Assembly (NCBI RefSeq): GCF_032362555.1
Contig: NC_083509.1
Location: forward strand, 9,571,001 to 9,635,000
DNA from: Amyelois transitella
Taxonomy: Eukaryota > Arthropoda > Insecta > Lepidoptera > Pyralidae
DNA: 64,000 bases
Reading direction: 5' to 3'
The notes beneath the pieces are model-generated. The model made no database searches and had not been told where the DNA came from. It saw nothing but the letters and a program-made list of their open reading frames with translations. Shown here one piece after another: positions 22,431-34,800 of this stretch; within the stretch, counting starts at the first letter, position 1; every line of letters starts with the position of its first letter. The position numbers and the translations under genes were made by a program.

Positions 22431-25117
22431 TTATATCTAAAAATAATTAATTATTAATATTTTATTAAAAATGTGTATACAACTACGTCTCTCTGGCGGT
22501 TTTTTTTATTTTCATTAGGCTAAAAAAAATTAATAACACAATATAGACTTGATTATATGTATGTTAGTATACATCTGAGATTTGAGATTTGAGGTTGTGT
22601 ATATTCTATACTTCCCGACATTTTTCTCTCGACTTTAACTTAAAGCTTTGATCGACTCTCGGCATCATCTCAAACGTAAGTAACTCATTGGATTCAGTAT
22701 TTGAAAATTAAAATCCTTACGTTGTATGAAAACTTTCCAGTCATTCAACATAAGTACTACTCTAGCTATATTTTCTTTAGCAAATAACAAATCTCCAGTG
22801 TTCGGTGGGCGTTAAGGGCGGGATTTCTGAGCCCGAAGCGGGAAAGTGCAGGAAAACTCGACAAGATGCGGATTTTATTTCGAGTGCCTTGAGCTGAGGC
22901 GAAACGGTTCTGACATAGTAGAAATACGATTTCAGTACGTTACGTGTGGTGATAACTTTAGCCATAATAGAAAATTTGTAAAAGTCAAATTAGTGCATCG
23001 TGCAACTTGATTACCCATAAGCATATGCTGTGTGCAAACCAGCTAACGAGCTGACCAGAATTTTATAAGTTCTTTTATAATTTCGCTTTGTATAGAAAGT
23101 AGTAAATTAAAATGTGTTATTTTAACTTAAAAATTGTAAACATAACGACTTTTTGTTAAAAAAGTCATCGGTACTCTCTAATAAAGTTAAAACATTCCTC
23201 AAAAGCGTATCTGTATTTTTTCGAAGCACACAATTCTCAAAATATAGCTACTATAGATATGGTTGAAAGAACAGTATTTCTGGCATTCTTATCTTTCTTG
23301 TGCCTACCGCACACTGTGAACTTCAAACGCAAGTTTTCAGCCAAGATCTGCAAACCGTTAACAGCAAACCCACCATTTAAAATTCACACAAAGTACCGAC
23401 TTTAATTAGTTTCCTTTATAAAATAAGTAGCGACAAAATTAGATTCTTGCCAACTTTTTATTTATTGTCTTCGCCAACGCAGAAACTTGTTCCATCTAAA
23501 CGCAATCAAAAACTTTCCCCCTTTATTCGAGTACTTATTTAGTAGAGTTATTGCTGGCTCTATTAGTTAAATAATGGGCTACAAATTAAATTTAAAACTG
23601 TTGCGTAAAAATTTCAACAAAGAATAATAATAATTAGATAATAAATTTGTTTGCCAAAATTATTACGTAAATTACGTCGGACCTCATTAACATATTTTAA
23701 AAAAGTCAGAATAATACATTTTATAGGTAAAATTCTGTTTATTCTGGCTTTTTTACACCAAGTGCCTTCGTTAGCGTAAGCTTTATTATAAAAATAAAAC
23801 AACGTATTTACACAAAACATTTGGAACAAATCGTTCGATTTATTATATGTTATATTCGTTTATATGTCAGTGTTCCACTTTTATCATTCTAATACGATAG
23901 GCGAAATAGAACATTGGTCGTACAATGTGCCAGTGAACATCATGTAAGTAGTCTACCATATCCCGTGATAAAATCACAACATATCCTGTATTCAATCACC
24001 GTAATGTCAGGGCATCATGGCGATTGTAATGTGGGCCCAAAAGTTGTAGACCAGTCGCAATTCAAACAGATGGTGGCACCCAATTATGGTAAGTCCTACC
24101 TTTATTAGATAGAACTAGTAGTAGGTAACCACAGAGATTAGTTTTTATAATTTTTTAATAGAATTCCGAACGACAATCTTTATTTTTTATTACAAATTAA
24201 TTAATGAAATAATTACGTACTGACTTCTTGTAGGTATAGGTACTACTTAGTAGATACCTTATTAATCCACAAAATACACAGAAATCTAAATAAGACAAAT
24301 CCTATGTCAAAAATACGACCTATCTCATCGGAAAAGTATGAGTGCAAGTTTAAAAAATTCCAAATGCAATCCAATTTTTAATTGTATTATATCCGAATAC
24401 TTTCTTAATTACATAAACACATATGTTAAGTAAGTAATTCGTAGTCACGAAAGAAGTGTCAACGTTAGATTAGAGCCCGATTTATCGTCCCTCATTCCTA
24501 TTAACGAAATTGGAAATTTTCCTGCTCCTAAATTAGTTCCTTTTAAAAGTTTCTACCCCAAATAAATCGTTTACTTTCCCGTTAATTGACTTCTCTAAGT
24601 TTGCCTCCAAGGGCCGTACAGCGATGTAGGTATAGCTATCAATTGTTGTTTAACATAAAGTAGATTGGCACCACAGAGTAGCAGAGAGCACAGACTCCAT
24701 CACAGTCAGGGCATGGCAGAAACAGAGTCGAAATATGGACTGACGTACGGGGCAATTCACTGCATTACCTAAAGAATAATACAATTTTATTAAGTAGCAT
24801 ATATTTAAAGGAGGTACCTAAATAAAAAAGAGGCAAATAAATCCGCTAAATAAAGATTTTTAGAACTTCCGATAATATCTAGCGCTATTTCGGGCAAACC
24901 TAGTTTCCATACATTTAGCAAAAATTGCTGTGTAATTGTCTCTCGTAAATCGTCGAAAATGTAGCAATTATGTTACCAAAATATTTATTGTGGATGCTCG
25001 AATAAATTGAATTTATGCTAACATTCGGGGTGCACCGGTGTCTTCAGAATATCCCTACAAAGCCCTACCGTGCCCGTCTGCCGCACAAATATCGAAAAAA
25101 GGTTTTATCTCTTAGAG

Positions 25118-25977
25118 CAAGATCCCAGAGCCGTAAGACACAACTTATTTTCTAAAGAATGGATCTTTCGATTCTCAGTAGTCTTTCATGTACTTTTAAT
25201 ACCTGCATGTTTGTGAGACTTGCCCGGTGACACCTGCGCAGGTACCAGGCGAGAAAGGTAACTAAAAATCACAGTTACTTAACTGAAATTTTTATGACTG
25301 ATTTTTATATATATTTTATAGAATATTACTCTGAAGTCATATCAGAGAAGTCAGACGCTTTCCATGCGCCATAACTTTTGTCAGACGCTTTAAAGCTCTA
25401 TCAAAAAAAAATTAACTTAATTTATTTTTAAATGTCTGACTTTTATATATGTTATTCAGATAACTATTACAAAGTTGTATTAAATCAGTCAGACAGTTTG
25501 TAATGACCAAACACCCCTTAAACACAAGAATTACTCAGCCTTGAGTATGAGCGCGATAGCACAATGCGCATGCGCGTCAGAGTAAAATATCTAATATTTG
25601 AAAAGTACTTACTGTTTTCAATTTCATATTTTTGCATATCTATTCAAATACGATGAAATTTATAATTAAAATAATAATTGATCATTTTTAAAATAATATA
25701 ATATATTGCATATAAATAGGAGAAAATTAATTTTTTTGTAGCAATAGCCTTTCAAAAAGAATGAAAATTTTATTTTATTTTAAACTAGCGACCCGCCCCG
25801 GCTTCGCACGGATGCACAGCCGATACTAAATATATGTATCTCTATTAGAACTAACTAAAGGACCGCCCGCAAAGCGGCTAACTAAGTCTTGCTCCCGGCA
25901 AAAGTGTCACTTCTGCCTGCAGTCCCGCAGCGCAACCTTTTGTTTTAGGATATTGTTTAGATCTAAGAAGAACTTTT
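25118..25977. repeat. Left arm of a 2.4 kb near-palindrome
   Basis: From CAAGATCCCAGAGCCG to GAAGAACTTT this arm is nearly identical to the reverse complement of 26728-27540. It is about 47 bases longer, mainly because of one internal segment near 25848-25890 (GAACTAACTAAAGGACCGCC and following) that is missing from the right arm. Confidence 0.9.
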
Positions 25978-26878
25978 GCGTAGGTGTAGTTTTAAGAACA
26001 AAAGCTAAAAATAATCTCATGAAAATTATTAGACTTCGCGCACGACCGCTGCGTAGGGAGCAGCCGGAGCACTTCGCAACGGACCGTGCAGCAGAAATCG
26101 TAATATTTTAATTTCACCACAACTTCAAAACCAAACGTCCAATTTTAATCATTCAAGACCAAATATTATCTACATAAACTGTACTTATTGATGAAATTAT
26201 TTATTTTGATAAGGATTAATATCATGTTAAAAAAAAAACGCGTTTAAATGTAGACCAAAAAAAATTCAAGAATTTAAATAAAAATGTGGTTGTTGTGCCT
26301 CACTCGACATAGATAGGTATAGTGTGTCGCGGACTTTTTTGTAGATATTTATAAGATCTACAATAAATTAAAACATTTTATGGTTCTATCTTTTGTAGTT
26401 TAGGCAGCGTACGCAAAATAAGTAACTTTTTGGTTGATTTTTTTCAGTTTGTGTCCGAAAAATCCAAATATATTACGGAACCCTATTTTTTTCCAAAATA
26501 AAATATAGTCTATGTTACTCGTGGAAAATGTAGCTTTCGAATGGTGAAAGAATTTTTAAAATCGGTCCAGAAATTTCATCATTTATTAAATCTCTATACT
26601 GTCCACTCAAGTCATCGTCCTCATCATCAGTTAGATTGTCGTTGCTGGCAGCATTTTCTGTAAAAATAAAATCATAAACAATTAAAAAATAAAATGAAAA
26701 ATATAATAATAGATTTGCAAAAATATGAAAGTTCTTCTTAGATCTAAACAATATCCAACAACAGGTTGCGCTGCGGGACTGCAGGCAGAAGTGACACTTT
26801 TGCCGGGAGCAAGACTTAAAGAGATACATATATTTAGTATCGGCTGTGCATCCGTGCGAAGCCGGGGCGGGTCGCTAG
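25785..26878. mobile_element. Segment with two outward-facing Helitron-like ends
   Basis: CTAGCGACCCGCCCCGGCTT at 25785 and its reverse complement ending in CTAG at 26875-26878, next to a host T, both match the 3' end of a common insect short repeat (CTAG|T). They point away from each other around the palindrome centre. They may be two copies of one element or one element duplicated with its surroundings. Confidence 0.45.
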
Positions 26879-27655
26879 TTTAAAATAAAATAAAATTTTC
26901 ATTCTTTTTGAAAGGCTATTGCTACAAAAAAATTAATTTTCCCCTATTTATATGCAATATATTATATTATTTTAAAAATGATCAATTATTATTTTAATTA
27001 TAAATTTCATCGTATTTGAATAGATATGCAAAAATATGAAATTGAAAACAGTAAGTACTTTTCAAATATTAGATATTTTACTCTGACGCGCATGCGCATT
27101 GTGCTATCGCGCTCATACTCAAGGCTGAGTAATTCTTGTGTTTAAGGGGTGTTTGGTCATTACAAACTGTCTGACTGATTTAATACAACTTTGTAATAGT
27201 TATCTGAATAACATATATAAAAGTCAGACATTTAAAAATAAATTAATTTTTTTTTGATAGAGCTTTAAAGCGTCTGACAAAAGTTCTGGCGCATGGAAAG
27301 CGTCTGACTTCTCTGATATGACTTCAGAGTAATATTCTATAAAATATATATAAAAATCAGTCAAAAAAATTTCAGTTAAGTAACTGTGATTTTTAGTTAC
27401 CTTTCTCGCCTGGTACCTGCGCAGGTGTCACCGGGCAAGTCTCACAAACATGCAGGTATTAAAAGTACATGAAAGACTACTGAGAATCGAAAGATCCATT
27501 CTTTAGAAAATAAGTTGTGTCTTACGGCTCTGGGATCTTGGACTATCTGGTTGGGGCCGTGAATTGTGATTTTTGTTTTAAAACAACTAAAGCACTTAAG
27601 CCTCTCACCGTCTTTCATGTTCCTCGGAATCTTTTGTCCGAGTCCCAATGCTGCG
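26515..27655 (-). pseudogene. Candidate two-exon gene fragment in and beside the palindrome
   Basis: Exon A (27655-27609) follows a strong acceptor (TTTGTTTTTCAG) and ends at GACG|GTGAGA. Exon B (26657-26515) follows TTTATTTTTACAG. Spliced, they read in phase, the Glu codon being split G|AA, to give AALGLGQKIPRNMKDE and then NAASNDNLTDDEDDDLSGQY. The frame ends with SPFESYIFHE and a TAA. Exon B is acidic. I recognise no family. The predicted intron contains the whole right palindrome arm. No upstream exon or start codon is identified, so this may be the 3' end of an unknown gene, a captured fragment or a coincidence. Confidence 0.3.
26728..27540. repeat. Right arm of the 2.4 kb near-palindrome
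   Basis: Reverse complement of 25118-25977, separated from it by a unique centre of about 750 bases. The arm ends at GGGATCTTG. The flanks show no convincing target-site duplication. Confidence 0.9.
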
Positions 27656-27860
27656 CTGAAAAACAAATTTATAAAAAAAAAACAAATGTACTTAACTAGA
27701 TGAAAATTATTTATTTTTAATGACCATTTCTGCTAGTGTACCTACCTACTTCCTGCCTGCTCCTGACACAAGGCTTCGAATTCCGGCCAGGACAAATAAT
27801 AGGTAAAAATAACATCTTTCTCTCGTTTAATCAGCATCAGAGATATGATGATGTGGGTCC

Positions 27861-28045
27861 GGCACTTTAGAATAGAACCACTCCATCACTTTGCCATGGA
27901 TGTCGTAAAAGGCGACTAAGGAATAGGCTTATATTCTTTGGAATCTCAATTCCTAGACATCTCAATGACCTTTAAATCTTTTGCGAGATTGTTGGCTCTG
28001 TCGACCCCGTACAGAATAAAGACGTGGTTATATGTATGTAGGTAT
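27861..28045 (+). repeat. Moth interspersed repeat, family A, internally deleted
   Basis: It begins GGCACTTTAGAATAGAACCACTCC and passes through ATGGATGTCGTAAAAGGCGACTAAG. It ends near GACGTGGTTATATGTATGTA. Some of the central segment is missing or rearranged compared with 58425-58655. Confidence 0.6.
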
Positions 28046-28378
28046 GTATCTATATATAGTTCACGACAGACTTTAAACCATGATATCCGCACTATTTTTA
28101 ATATTGCTACTAGATTGCCAGCTACTTGATAATTATTTTTTCCGCCATCTATTGGTAACATTCGAAACTAAATATGCCTTCAGTTGTTTCACTATTGGCT
28201 GTTACATGTATTCACCTTATGTCAGTATTGATCCTCAAGGTGGGATTGGTTAATTTTAGACATTGCACATGACCAGCCAATAGATTTTATGTATTTTGAC
28301 GTTATTCAACAAACTACTGCTGCGACAGGCCAGCCAGCAGCCAGACAGCCAAACGAGTTCTAACGAACTGTCATTCAG

Positions 28379-28417
28379 ATGACTGTACAAGTACAATCAG
28401 TGTATCCGCCTTTGTAA
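28379..28417 (+). promoter_or_regulatory. Upstream ORF in the Sh3px1 5' exon
   Basis: The 5' untranslated exon runs from an undetermined start near 28330 to 28435, where CCA|GTAAGT forms a donor. It contains a 12-codon ORF, MTVQVQSVYPPL, ending in TAA. Its peptide resembles the start of the main protein (MTTQVQALY) at 6 of 9 positions. Upstream ORFs usually reduce translation of the main frame. The exon joins 29134, 15 bases before the main ATG. Confidence 0.6.
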
Positions 28418-29148
28418 ATTATTTTGTGATTACCAGTAAGTATTTCGTATTTTTGTGTATTATTAGTTACGTATTATATACAAATTACTCGTATGTAACC
28501 CAGGAATAACTTATATAGTTGCAAAACTTTATAATCGAATGGTTATCCCAAAATTGACGTCATGAATTTCCAACACAAAACAGCCAAATAACAAGTTATT
28601 ACCGATGTTAATGCAATTATTCTATTTGTGTTAAAATTTTGCTATTTGTTTACCTTTTTCTTTCAAGGTAATAAGGTTACAGTAAAGTTTGATCTTGTAA
28701 AACGTCAAGTATGCTAGTTCGAAATGGTTAACAAAAGTCGTTCATGTTTTTGTATAAACACAATTGTCTTGGAATTTGAATAGCATTACTCCACTTTCTA
28801 AAATCATAAGGGGGCAGTATTACAATGGTTTGTCATCTATATTCGACAATTACTCGCCGAGCTTAATTAGGGGCTATTAGGAATATGTGTCAACTCCTTG
28901 TCTTGCGACCAATATGAAATGTTAAGCAACGCCCTAAATAATATGCTCTAATAATAATTCGACCCATTGATGTGAACATTGCATTATCTCCTTTATGTAT
29001 ATATTCTCACCTTTTCTTGATAACAATGATAAGATAAAACATGTACCTACTGGCTTACCTTATATCTCTGTACTTTAGTTAAATATTTGTAATACACAAG
29101 CATGTGTAATAAATAATTTTTAAATTGTTTTAGGTAACAGGGTCCAAG

Positions 29149-30816
29149 ATGACGACCCAGGTCCAGGCATTGTATGACTTCATGGGTGACCCAGGCACCA
29201 CGGAAATGTCAATTACATCTGGAGAAATTTTGACTCTACTCAATACCGAAATTGGTGAAGGTTGGTGGGAAGGCAAGAACTCTAAGGGTGAAACTGGTTT
29301 ATTTCCAGCTGCATATGTTAGGAAATTGACACCAGATGAATCTACACATACCAAAGCAGCCCCCGCTGTTCCAAGGTATGACCAAGCTGCCGATGACTGG
29401 GGAGACCAACAGTATAGTGCAGGGGACAACAATTATCAGCGCACAGCATCACATGAGGATGGCTGGGATGACGATTGGGATGATGACACTTACTCTGAAA
29501 TTGGCCCGGCACAACATAAATCACATCACAACCAAAATTCTCAACTGACACCATTACCAGGAATGCCTATATCTGAATACAGCAACAATGATGACACAAG
29601 CTCTAATTTCGGATCTACAGTAGGAACAGTTAGAAAAAGCAAATTTGCACCTTCATCCAAAGTTTCTGGTGAAAGCTACCTGCTTGGCACTCTTAATGTG
29701 GAAGTGCCTGATCAAGATAAGGTTTACATCATTCAAGATGAAGAGGGTTATATTTGGTCTCCTATTACTCAACCCTATTCTGTCACTGTAGCCTCTCCAA
29801 AGAAGGAATCAAAATTTAAAGGTATTAAAAGCTTTATAGCATATCAATTGACACCATCATTTAATAATATACAAGTTTCAAGAAGATACAAGCATTTTGA
29901 TTGGCTACATGAAAGATTGCAAGAAAAATTTACTCTTATTCCAATTCCACCATTGCCTGACAAGCAGATATCTGGCAGGTATGACGAGCAGCTGATTGAG
30001 AGAAGGCGTGTCCAGCTCCAAGAGTTTGTTGACTGGATGTGTAAACATCCAGTGTTATCAAAATGTGAAGTCTGGCAACACTTCCTTACCTGCACAGATG
30101 AAAAGAGATGGAAAGCTGGCAAGCGACAAGCCGAAAGAGATCCTTTGCTGAGCTTAAATTATTGTATTTCATTAGCTGTACCTGAGAAAGCTTTACTACA
30201 ATCACAAGTTGATCACATTACTGATCAGTGCCACACATTCATAGCTAGTATGGACACATCGGTCAAATCTGTAACCAATATGTGTGTAGCACAAACTAAG
30301 AGATTTCAAGGTCCTTACAAAATGGATTGTCAAAAGGTCGGGGAGGCATTCTACAATTTGGGGAATGCTCTTAGTTTAGATGAAGGAACCCTAATTTCCA
30401 CTTCAAAATTGACATCGGCAATTAAAATGACTGGAGGTGCTTATATTGAAATTGGGAGAATGTATGATGAACAACCTAAGTATGACTGGGATCCTCTTGG
30501 TGATAAGTTTCATCTGTACAAAGGAATTGTGGGCTCTTTTCCTGATTGTCTTGCCAACCATAAAGGTGCTGTGCAGAAGAAACGAGAATGTGAGCGGCTG
30601 ACAGCTGAACACAAGATGGAAGTGGCTCAGTTGAATGAAGTATTGAGAAGGACTGATGTCATATCTTATGCCCTCCTTGCCGAAATCAATCATTTCAAAA
30701 CAGAGAGAACCACAGATTTGAAAGCCACCATGCAAAAATTCCTAAGGCAGCAGATAACTTTCTACAAGAAGATTGTTGAGAAGTTGGAGACAACTTTACA
30801 ACAGTATGAGGAATAA
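29149..30816 (+). CDS. Sh3px1: Sorting nexin 9-type protein (SH3-PX-BAR)
   Basis: 555 residues in one coding exon; an untranslated first exon is spliced at 28435/29134. Residues about 3-60 are an SH3 domain (ALYDF, GWWEGKNSKG, GLFPAAYV). A linker of about 120 residues carries the acidic Trp repeat GWDDDWDDDTYSE, the type of motif by which SNX9 proteins bind AP-2 and clathrin. A PX domain (about 180-320) has VSRRYKHFDWLHERL for phosphoinositide binding and the proline-rich IPIPPLPDKQ. The rest is a BAR domain. Family members link membrane curvature to dynamin and WASP-driven actin in endocytosis. Length and domain order match the family. An AATAAA at 31636 may end the transcript. Promoter elements are not clear. 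Confidence 0.95.
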   Translation: MTTQVQALYDFMGDPGTTEMSITSGEILTLLNTEIGEGWWEGKNSKGETGLFPAAYVRKLTPDESTHTKAAPAVPRYDQAADDWGDQQYSAGDNNYQRTASHEDGWDDDWDDDTYSEIGPAQHKSHHNQNSQLTPLPGMPISEYSNNDDTSSNFGSTVGTVRKSKFAPSSKVSGESYLLGTLNVEVPDQDKVYIIQDEEGYIWSPITQPYSVTVASPKKESKFKGIKSFIAYQLTPSFNNIQVSRRYKHFDWLHERLQEKFTLIPIPPLPDKQISGRYDEQLIERRRVQLQEFVDWMCKHPVLSKCEVWQHFLTCTDEKRWKAGKRQAERDPLLSLNYCISLAVPEKALLQSQVDHITDQCHTFIASMDTSVKSVTNMCVAQTKRFQGPYKMDCQKVGEAFYNLGNALSLDEGTLISTSKLTSAIKMTGGAYIEIGRMYDEQPKYDWDPLGDKFHLYKGIVGSFPDCLANHKGAVQKKRECERLTAEHKMEVAQLNEVLRRTDVISYALLAEINHFKTERTTDLKATMQKFLRQQITFYKKIVEKLETTLQQYEE

Positions 30817-31635
30817 GTAGATAGCGTAATCTTGTACCAAACTGTGAACTATTTGTTGTAAGCTGTACCTTTGTAAAATTATTTTTTTATACAATGTAAA
30901 TCTTACTTTCTGCTATAGGAAATCATAAAAGAAATATCAATTTTATCTCTGTATAAATGTCAAAACTATTATTTCACTCTAATCAAATTTGTTTTATCTT
31001 GATGTTTCTTAATAATTACAAAGAGTACAATAAGGATGTTTGTCAAATAATATAAACACCAGATTAATATTAACTCTTTAAACATCCATCACCCTATGTT
31101 TTAAGTATTCTTCTATTCCCTGGTTTGGTGTTTACTGGGTTAATATAAATTGTAGGAACGCAACTAAAAATACATCTTAACAGTTTTTAGTGATAAACAA
31201 CAGATAGTTCATTTGCATACAAAATCTTGTGGAATTGATTGTGTTAAAGTAATGAATATTAATTTCTTCATATTGCTAAATTGCTATACTTATAAAACTG
31301 TATTTTAAGGTTTATTTATCAAATCCAAAGGATTGGCAGCACATCAAACTTGCATGATGTATGTAGTATATAAATGAATTTGCATTGTGATGAAATCAAG
31401 GACTGATATTAAATATATGATACATATGTATAACTGATTTACTTTCTGTACACAACTTGGTCTGTATATATTATGTATTTTCAACAATCATATTCCTGAA
31501 ATATTTTTATCAACTTATACATTTTAATTGTACTAACTATAAATGAAGTAATTTTGACATTCTGTTGTCTTATTTTTTATTAAATGTTGTATAATATTCC
31601 ATTTTTATAAGATATTTTATAGGGCTCTATAATTA

Positions 31636-31641
31636 AATAAA
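31636..31641 (+). terminator. Probable poly(A) signal for Sh3px1
   Basis: AATAAA about 820 bases past the stop codon, in AT-rich 3' untranslated sequence and before the tetraspanin 5' region. It is the most distal canonical hexamer before the next gene. Confidence 0.45.
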
Positions 31642-31891
31642 TAATGTAATTCGTTCATGTGTTTTTAATGTATAAACTACCTTGCTAATCCATACAACGT
31701 TTGGGAAACCTAATCTCCTAATTAAGTAAGTAGGTCCCCATTTTAATTTGTGTATTTATTGTATGTTATTGGTTCTTTAAATTTCACAGTTATCTGTTTA
31801 TTTTCAGGGGGTCAGTGACCACGTCAGAATGAATGATTGGAGGTGAAACAAGCAAGAAACTGGCTTGACATTGCCTACTAGATAGACGAAT

Positions 31892-34800
31892 ATGGCGGAA
31901 GATAAAAAGAAAGATGGCGGCGCTCTGTTGGCGAAGAAGAAGAAAGTGAAGCCGCGCAAGTCGAGGGACGCGGACTGCTGCAGTGTGAATTTCCTGAAAT
32001 GCGTCCTACATATATTTAACGTCGTTTTTCTAGTAAGTAAACATAGACAAAAATGTCGTTATCCTTTATGGGGTGGATAGTGCTTTTAGACACAGAAAGC
32101 CAAACGTGGTCTTGAGCCATATTTGGCTGGTGGGTAACTTAGAATAAGTTAAAATAAAGAATAAATACAATTACGCTTTGCTATATAAAAGTGAAAAACA
32201 CTTATTCACTCACTCACGAAATCTCAAAAACTACAACAACAACACAAACCTAATCCTGACACCCGCAGTCAATTTACCCTTTTAACGGTAAAAGAAATTT
32301 TCATGATCGGTTCAATATTTTCGAAGATGAGCCCCTACAATCGAACAATCATAATTAAAAACTCTACCTCATTTAACTATTTGTAGCTTAGATATAACTA
32401 TGTACAAAACCTGATTTTTTTTCGTAACCTTCGCTTTAACTCTTTTTTTTACGTTTTTTTTTTACATTTAAGTTTGCAGGCATTGGCGTTCTTGCAGTCG
32501 GTGCTTGGACTGTGACGTCGCGGCACAGATTCGTGTCTTTGCTGCCTACCCCCACATACCCAGCCATTGCGTACTTGCTAGTGCTGGCGGGAGCTCTCGG
32601 TGTGCCTATGTCAGCACTGGGCTGTTGTGGACTAAAGACTGAAAACAGAACCAGCTTATTATGTGTAAGTATTTGCCACAGTGCAGTGATTAAGATTTCT
32701 TGTATGCTCAAGTTTTTATACAAACAAATTTTTTATAAGGATATTGAGGAGAACATAGCTAGCTTTAATTCCGGAAAAAAAGCAGTTCCCGTAGAATTTG
32801 TAAATTGTCGCTTTTCGCAAATCCTAGCTTTTTATCTCGGAAAAGCTAGTAGAATTATAAGAATGGGATTAATTACGGGGAAACTCCGTCACAATGGACG
32901 GCTAAAAAATCACCTACGTTTCAATTCTCATATATATTCATTTTTAACAGATTTGTACTGAGGTAAATATTTAGGATAAACCTACCTAAAATTTCGTCAA
33001 AAAAAATTCCTCATTCTTTTTTCGTTACACAAAGAACTTCTGCCGAATAAATTTATTGAAATCAAATAAAAAAAAGTACTTATCCGTTTTTGGTCGTTTC
33101 AGTACACATATTTCCTGCTGATCACATTCATACTGGAGGCGGGCGCGGGCGGGCTGGCGTACTACTACGAGGTGGCGGTGGAGCACGAGCTGCGAGCCGA
33201 GCTCAACAACACGTTTCTCGCCAACTACGCGCTCGACACCGACCTCACGGACGCCGTGGATCGCATGCAGACTGAAGTGGGTTTTAACATCCTCAATTCC
33301 CTGGCATATACATAGTGAATTCCCTAGAATGTTTTTCAGTTGGGTCGAGCCCAGGCTTAGTTAGCATACATATGTCTTTTTCCCTTATGGAGTAGAGAGA
33401 ACCTTAAAAGTCACTGCTAAAGCAGAATAGCTCAATGGCTCAAAACGTTCCTCGCCAACTACGCGCTCGACACCGACCTCACGGACGCCGTGGATCGCAT
33501 GCAGACTGAAGTAGGTTTTAACATCCTCAATTCCCTGGCATAAACATAGTGAATTCCCTAAAATTAATTCAGTTGGGTCTTTAGCAAGGCTTAGTTAACA
33601 TACATACGTCTTCTTCCCTTATGGAGTAGAGAGAACCTTAAAAGTCACTGCTAAAGCAGAATAGCTCAATGGCTCAAAACGTTTCTCTCCAACTACGCGC
33701 TCGACACCGACCTCACTGACGCCGTGGATCGCATGCAGACTGAAAGTAGGTTTTAACATCCTCAATTCCCTGGCATATACATAGTGAATTCCCTAGAATG
33801 TTTTTCAGTTGGGTCTTTGACAAGAGCCCAGGCTTAGTTAACATACATATGCCTTTTTCCGTATGGAGTAGAGAGAGCCTAAAACATAAAAGTCACTGAT
33901 AAAGCAGAATAGCTCAATGGCTCAAAACGTTCCGGTAGTACGCTTGTCTGTGACACAGGAGGTCCCGGGTTCGAATCCCGGCCAGGGCATGATGAGGAAA
34001 GAACTTTTTCTGATTGGTCTGGGTCTTGGATGTTTATCTATATAAGTATTAAGTATTTATTATAAAATATAGTATCGTTGAGTTAGTATCTCGTAACACA
34101 AGTCTTGAACTTACTTCGAGGCTAACTCGGTCAGTTTAATTTGTTCCGTATATTAATTCAGTTGGGTCTTTGACAAGAGCCCAGGCTTAGTTAACATACA
34201 TATGCCTTTTTCCGTATGGAGTAGAGAGAGGCTAAAACATAAAAGTCACTGCTAAAGCAGAATAGCTCAATGGTGCAAGTTGACATGTAAAGATATTACC
34301 AGATTGCTAGCTGATGACCTTAAAGAAGAACCATAGGTTTATAAGCTTTTTCCTTGATTGACTTTGACAATCCGAACGGGATCGAGGCAAGGCCAGTAAA
34401 CGCAAATTTGTATGGAACAGCATCAATGCCATCGTGTTATCTACCACTCTTTGCGCTAATTAAATCCCATAACAATAATATCCTATGTTTGTTGCACATC
34501 CAATTGCCTGTACGTGCAAATAAAGTTAACGTAACTATTATAAGTAAAGGAGAATAGGTACATGGCCGTGGCAGGATGTTTTGTCTAATAAGCTAGTATC
34601 GAAATCATAAGCACCTAGATGGAATTTGAATCTGTGTTAATGAGAGTGCCGTGTGGTTCGAGGCACCATTAAAAAAAAGAATAGAACCACATCATCTCTC
34701 TCCCACGGATGTCGTAAAAGGCGACAAAGGAATAGGCTTATAAACTTGGAATTCCTCTTTTAAGCGATGGGCTATCAACCTGTCGCTATTTGAATGCCAA

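Larger units (their letters stand above)
17756..25117. other. Intergenic; no supported gene
   Basis: 7.4 kb of AT-rich DNA. Open frames up to about 130 codons occur (for example around 19530-19922), but none has domain motifs, splice-supported extension or coding-like composition. Repeat fragments, a perfect hairpin and a possible terminal-inverted-repeat element are listed separately. Confidence 0.55.

Noticed and set aside
27442-27666. 74-codon minus-strand frame crossing the palindrome boundary
   Set aside because: It includes candidate exon A, but continues past a good donor into the intron and the repeat arm. Only the spliced version is considered plausible.
32478-32664. Alternative tetraspanin exon 2 start after TTTGCAG
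   Set aside because: It would put the frame into a TGA within a few codons. The acceptor at 32472 keeps the transmembrane segment and the phase.
33426-33510. Alternative tetraspanin exon from repeat unit 2, using the AAAGCAG acceptor
   Set aside because: Length 85 is not a multiple of three. In the phase set by exon 3 it ends in TGA, so inclusion would truncate the protein.
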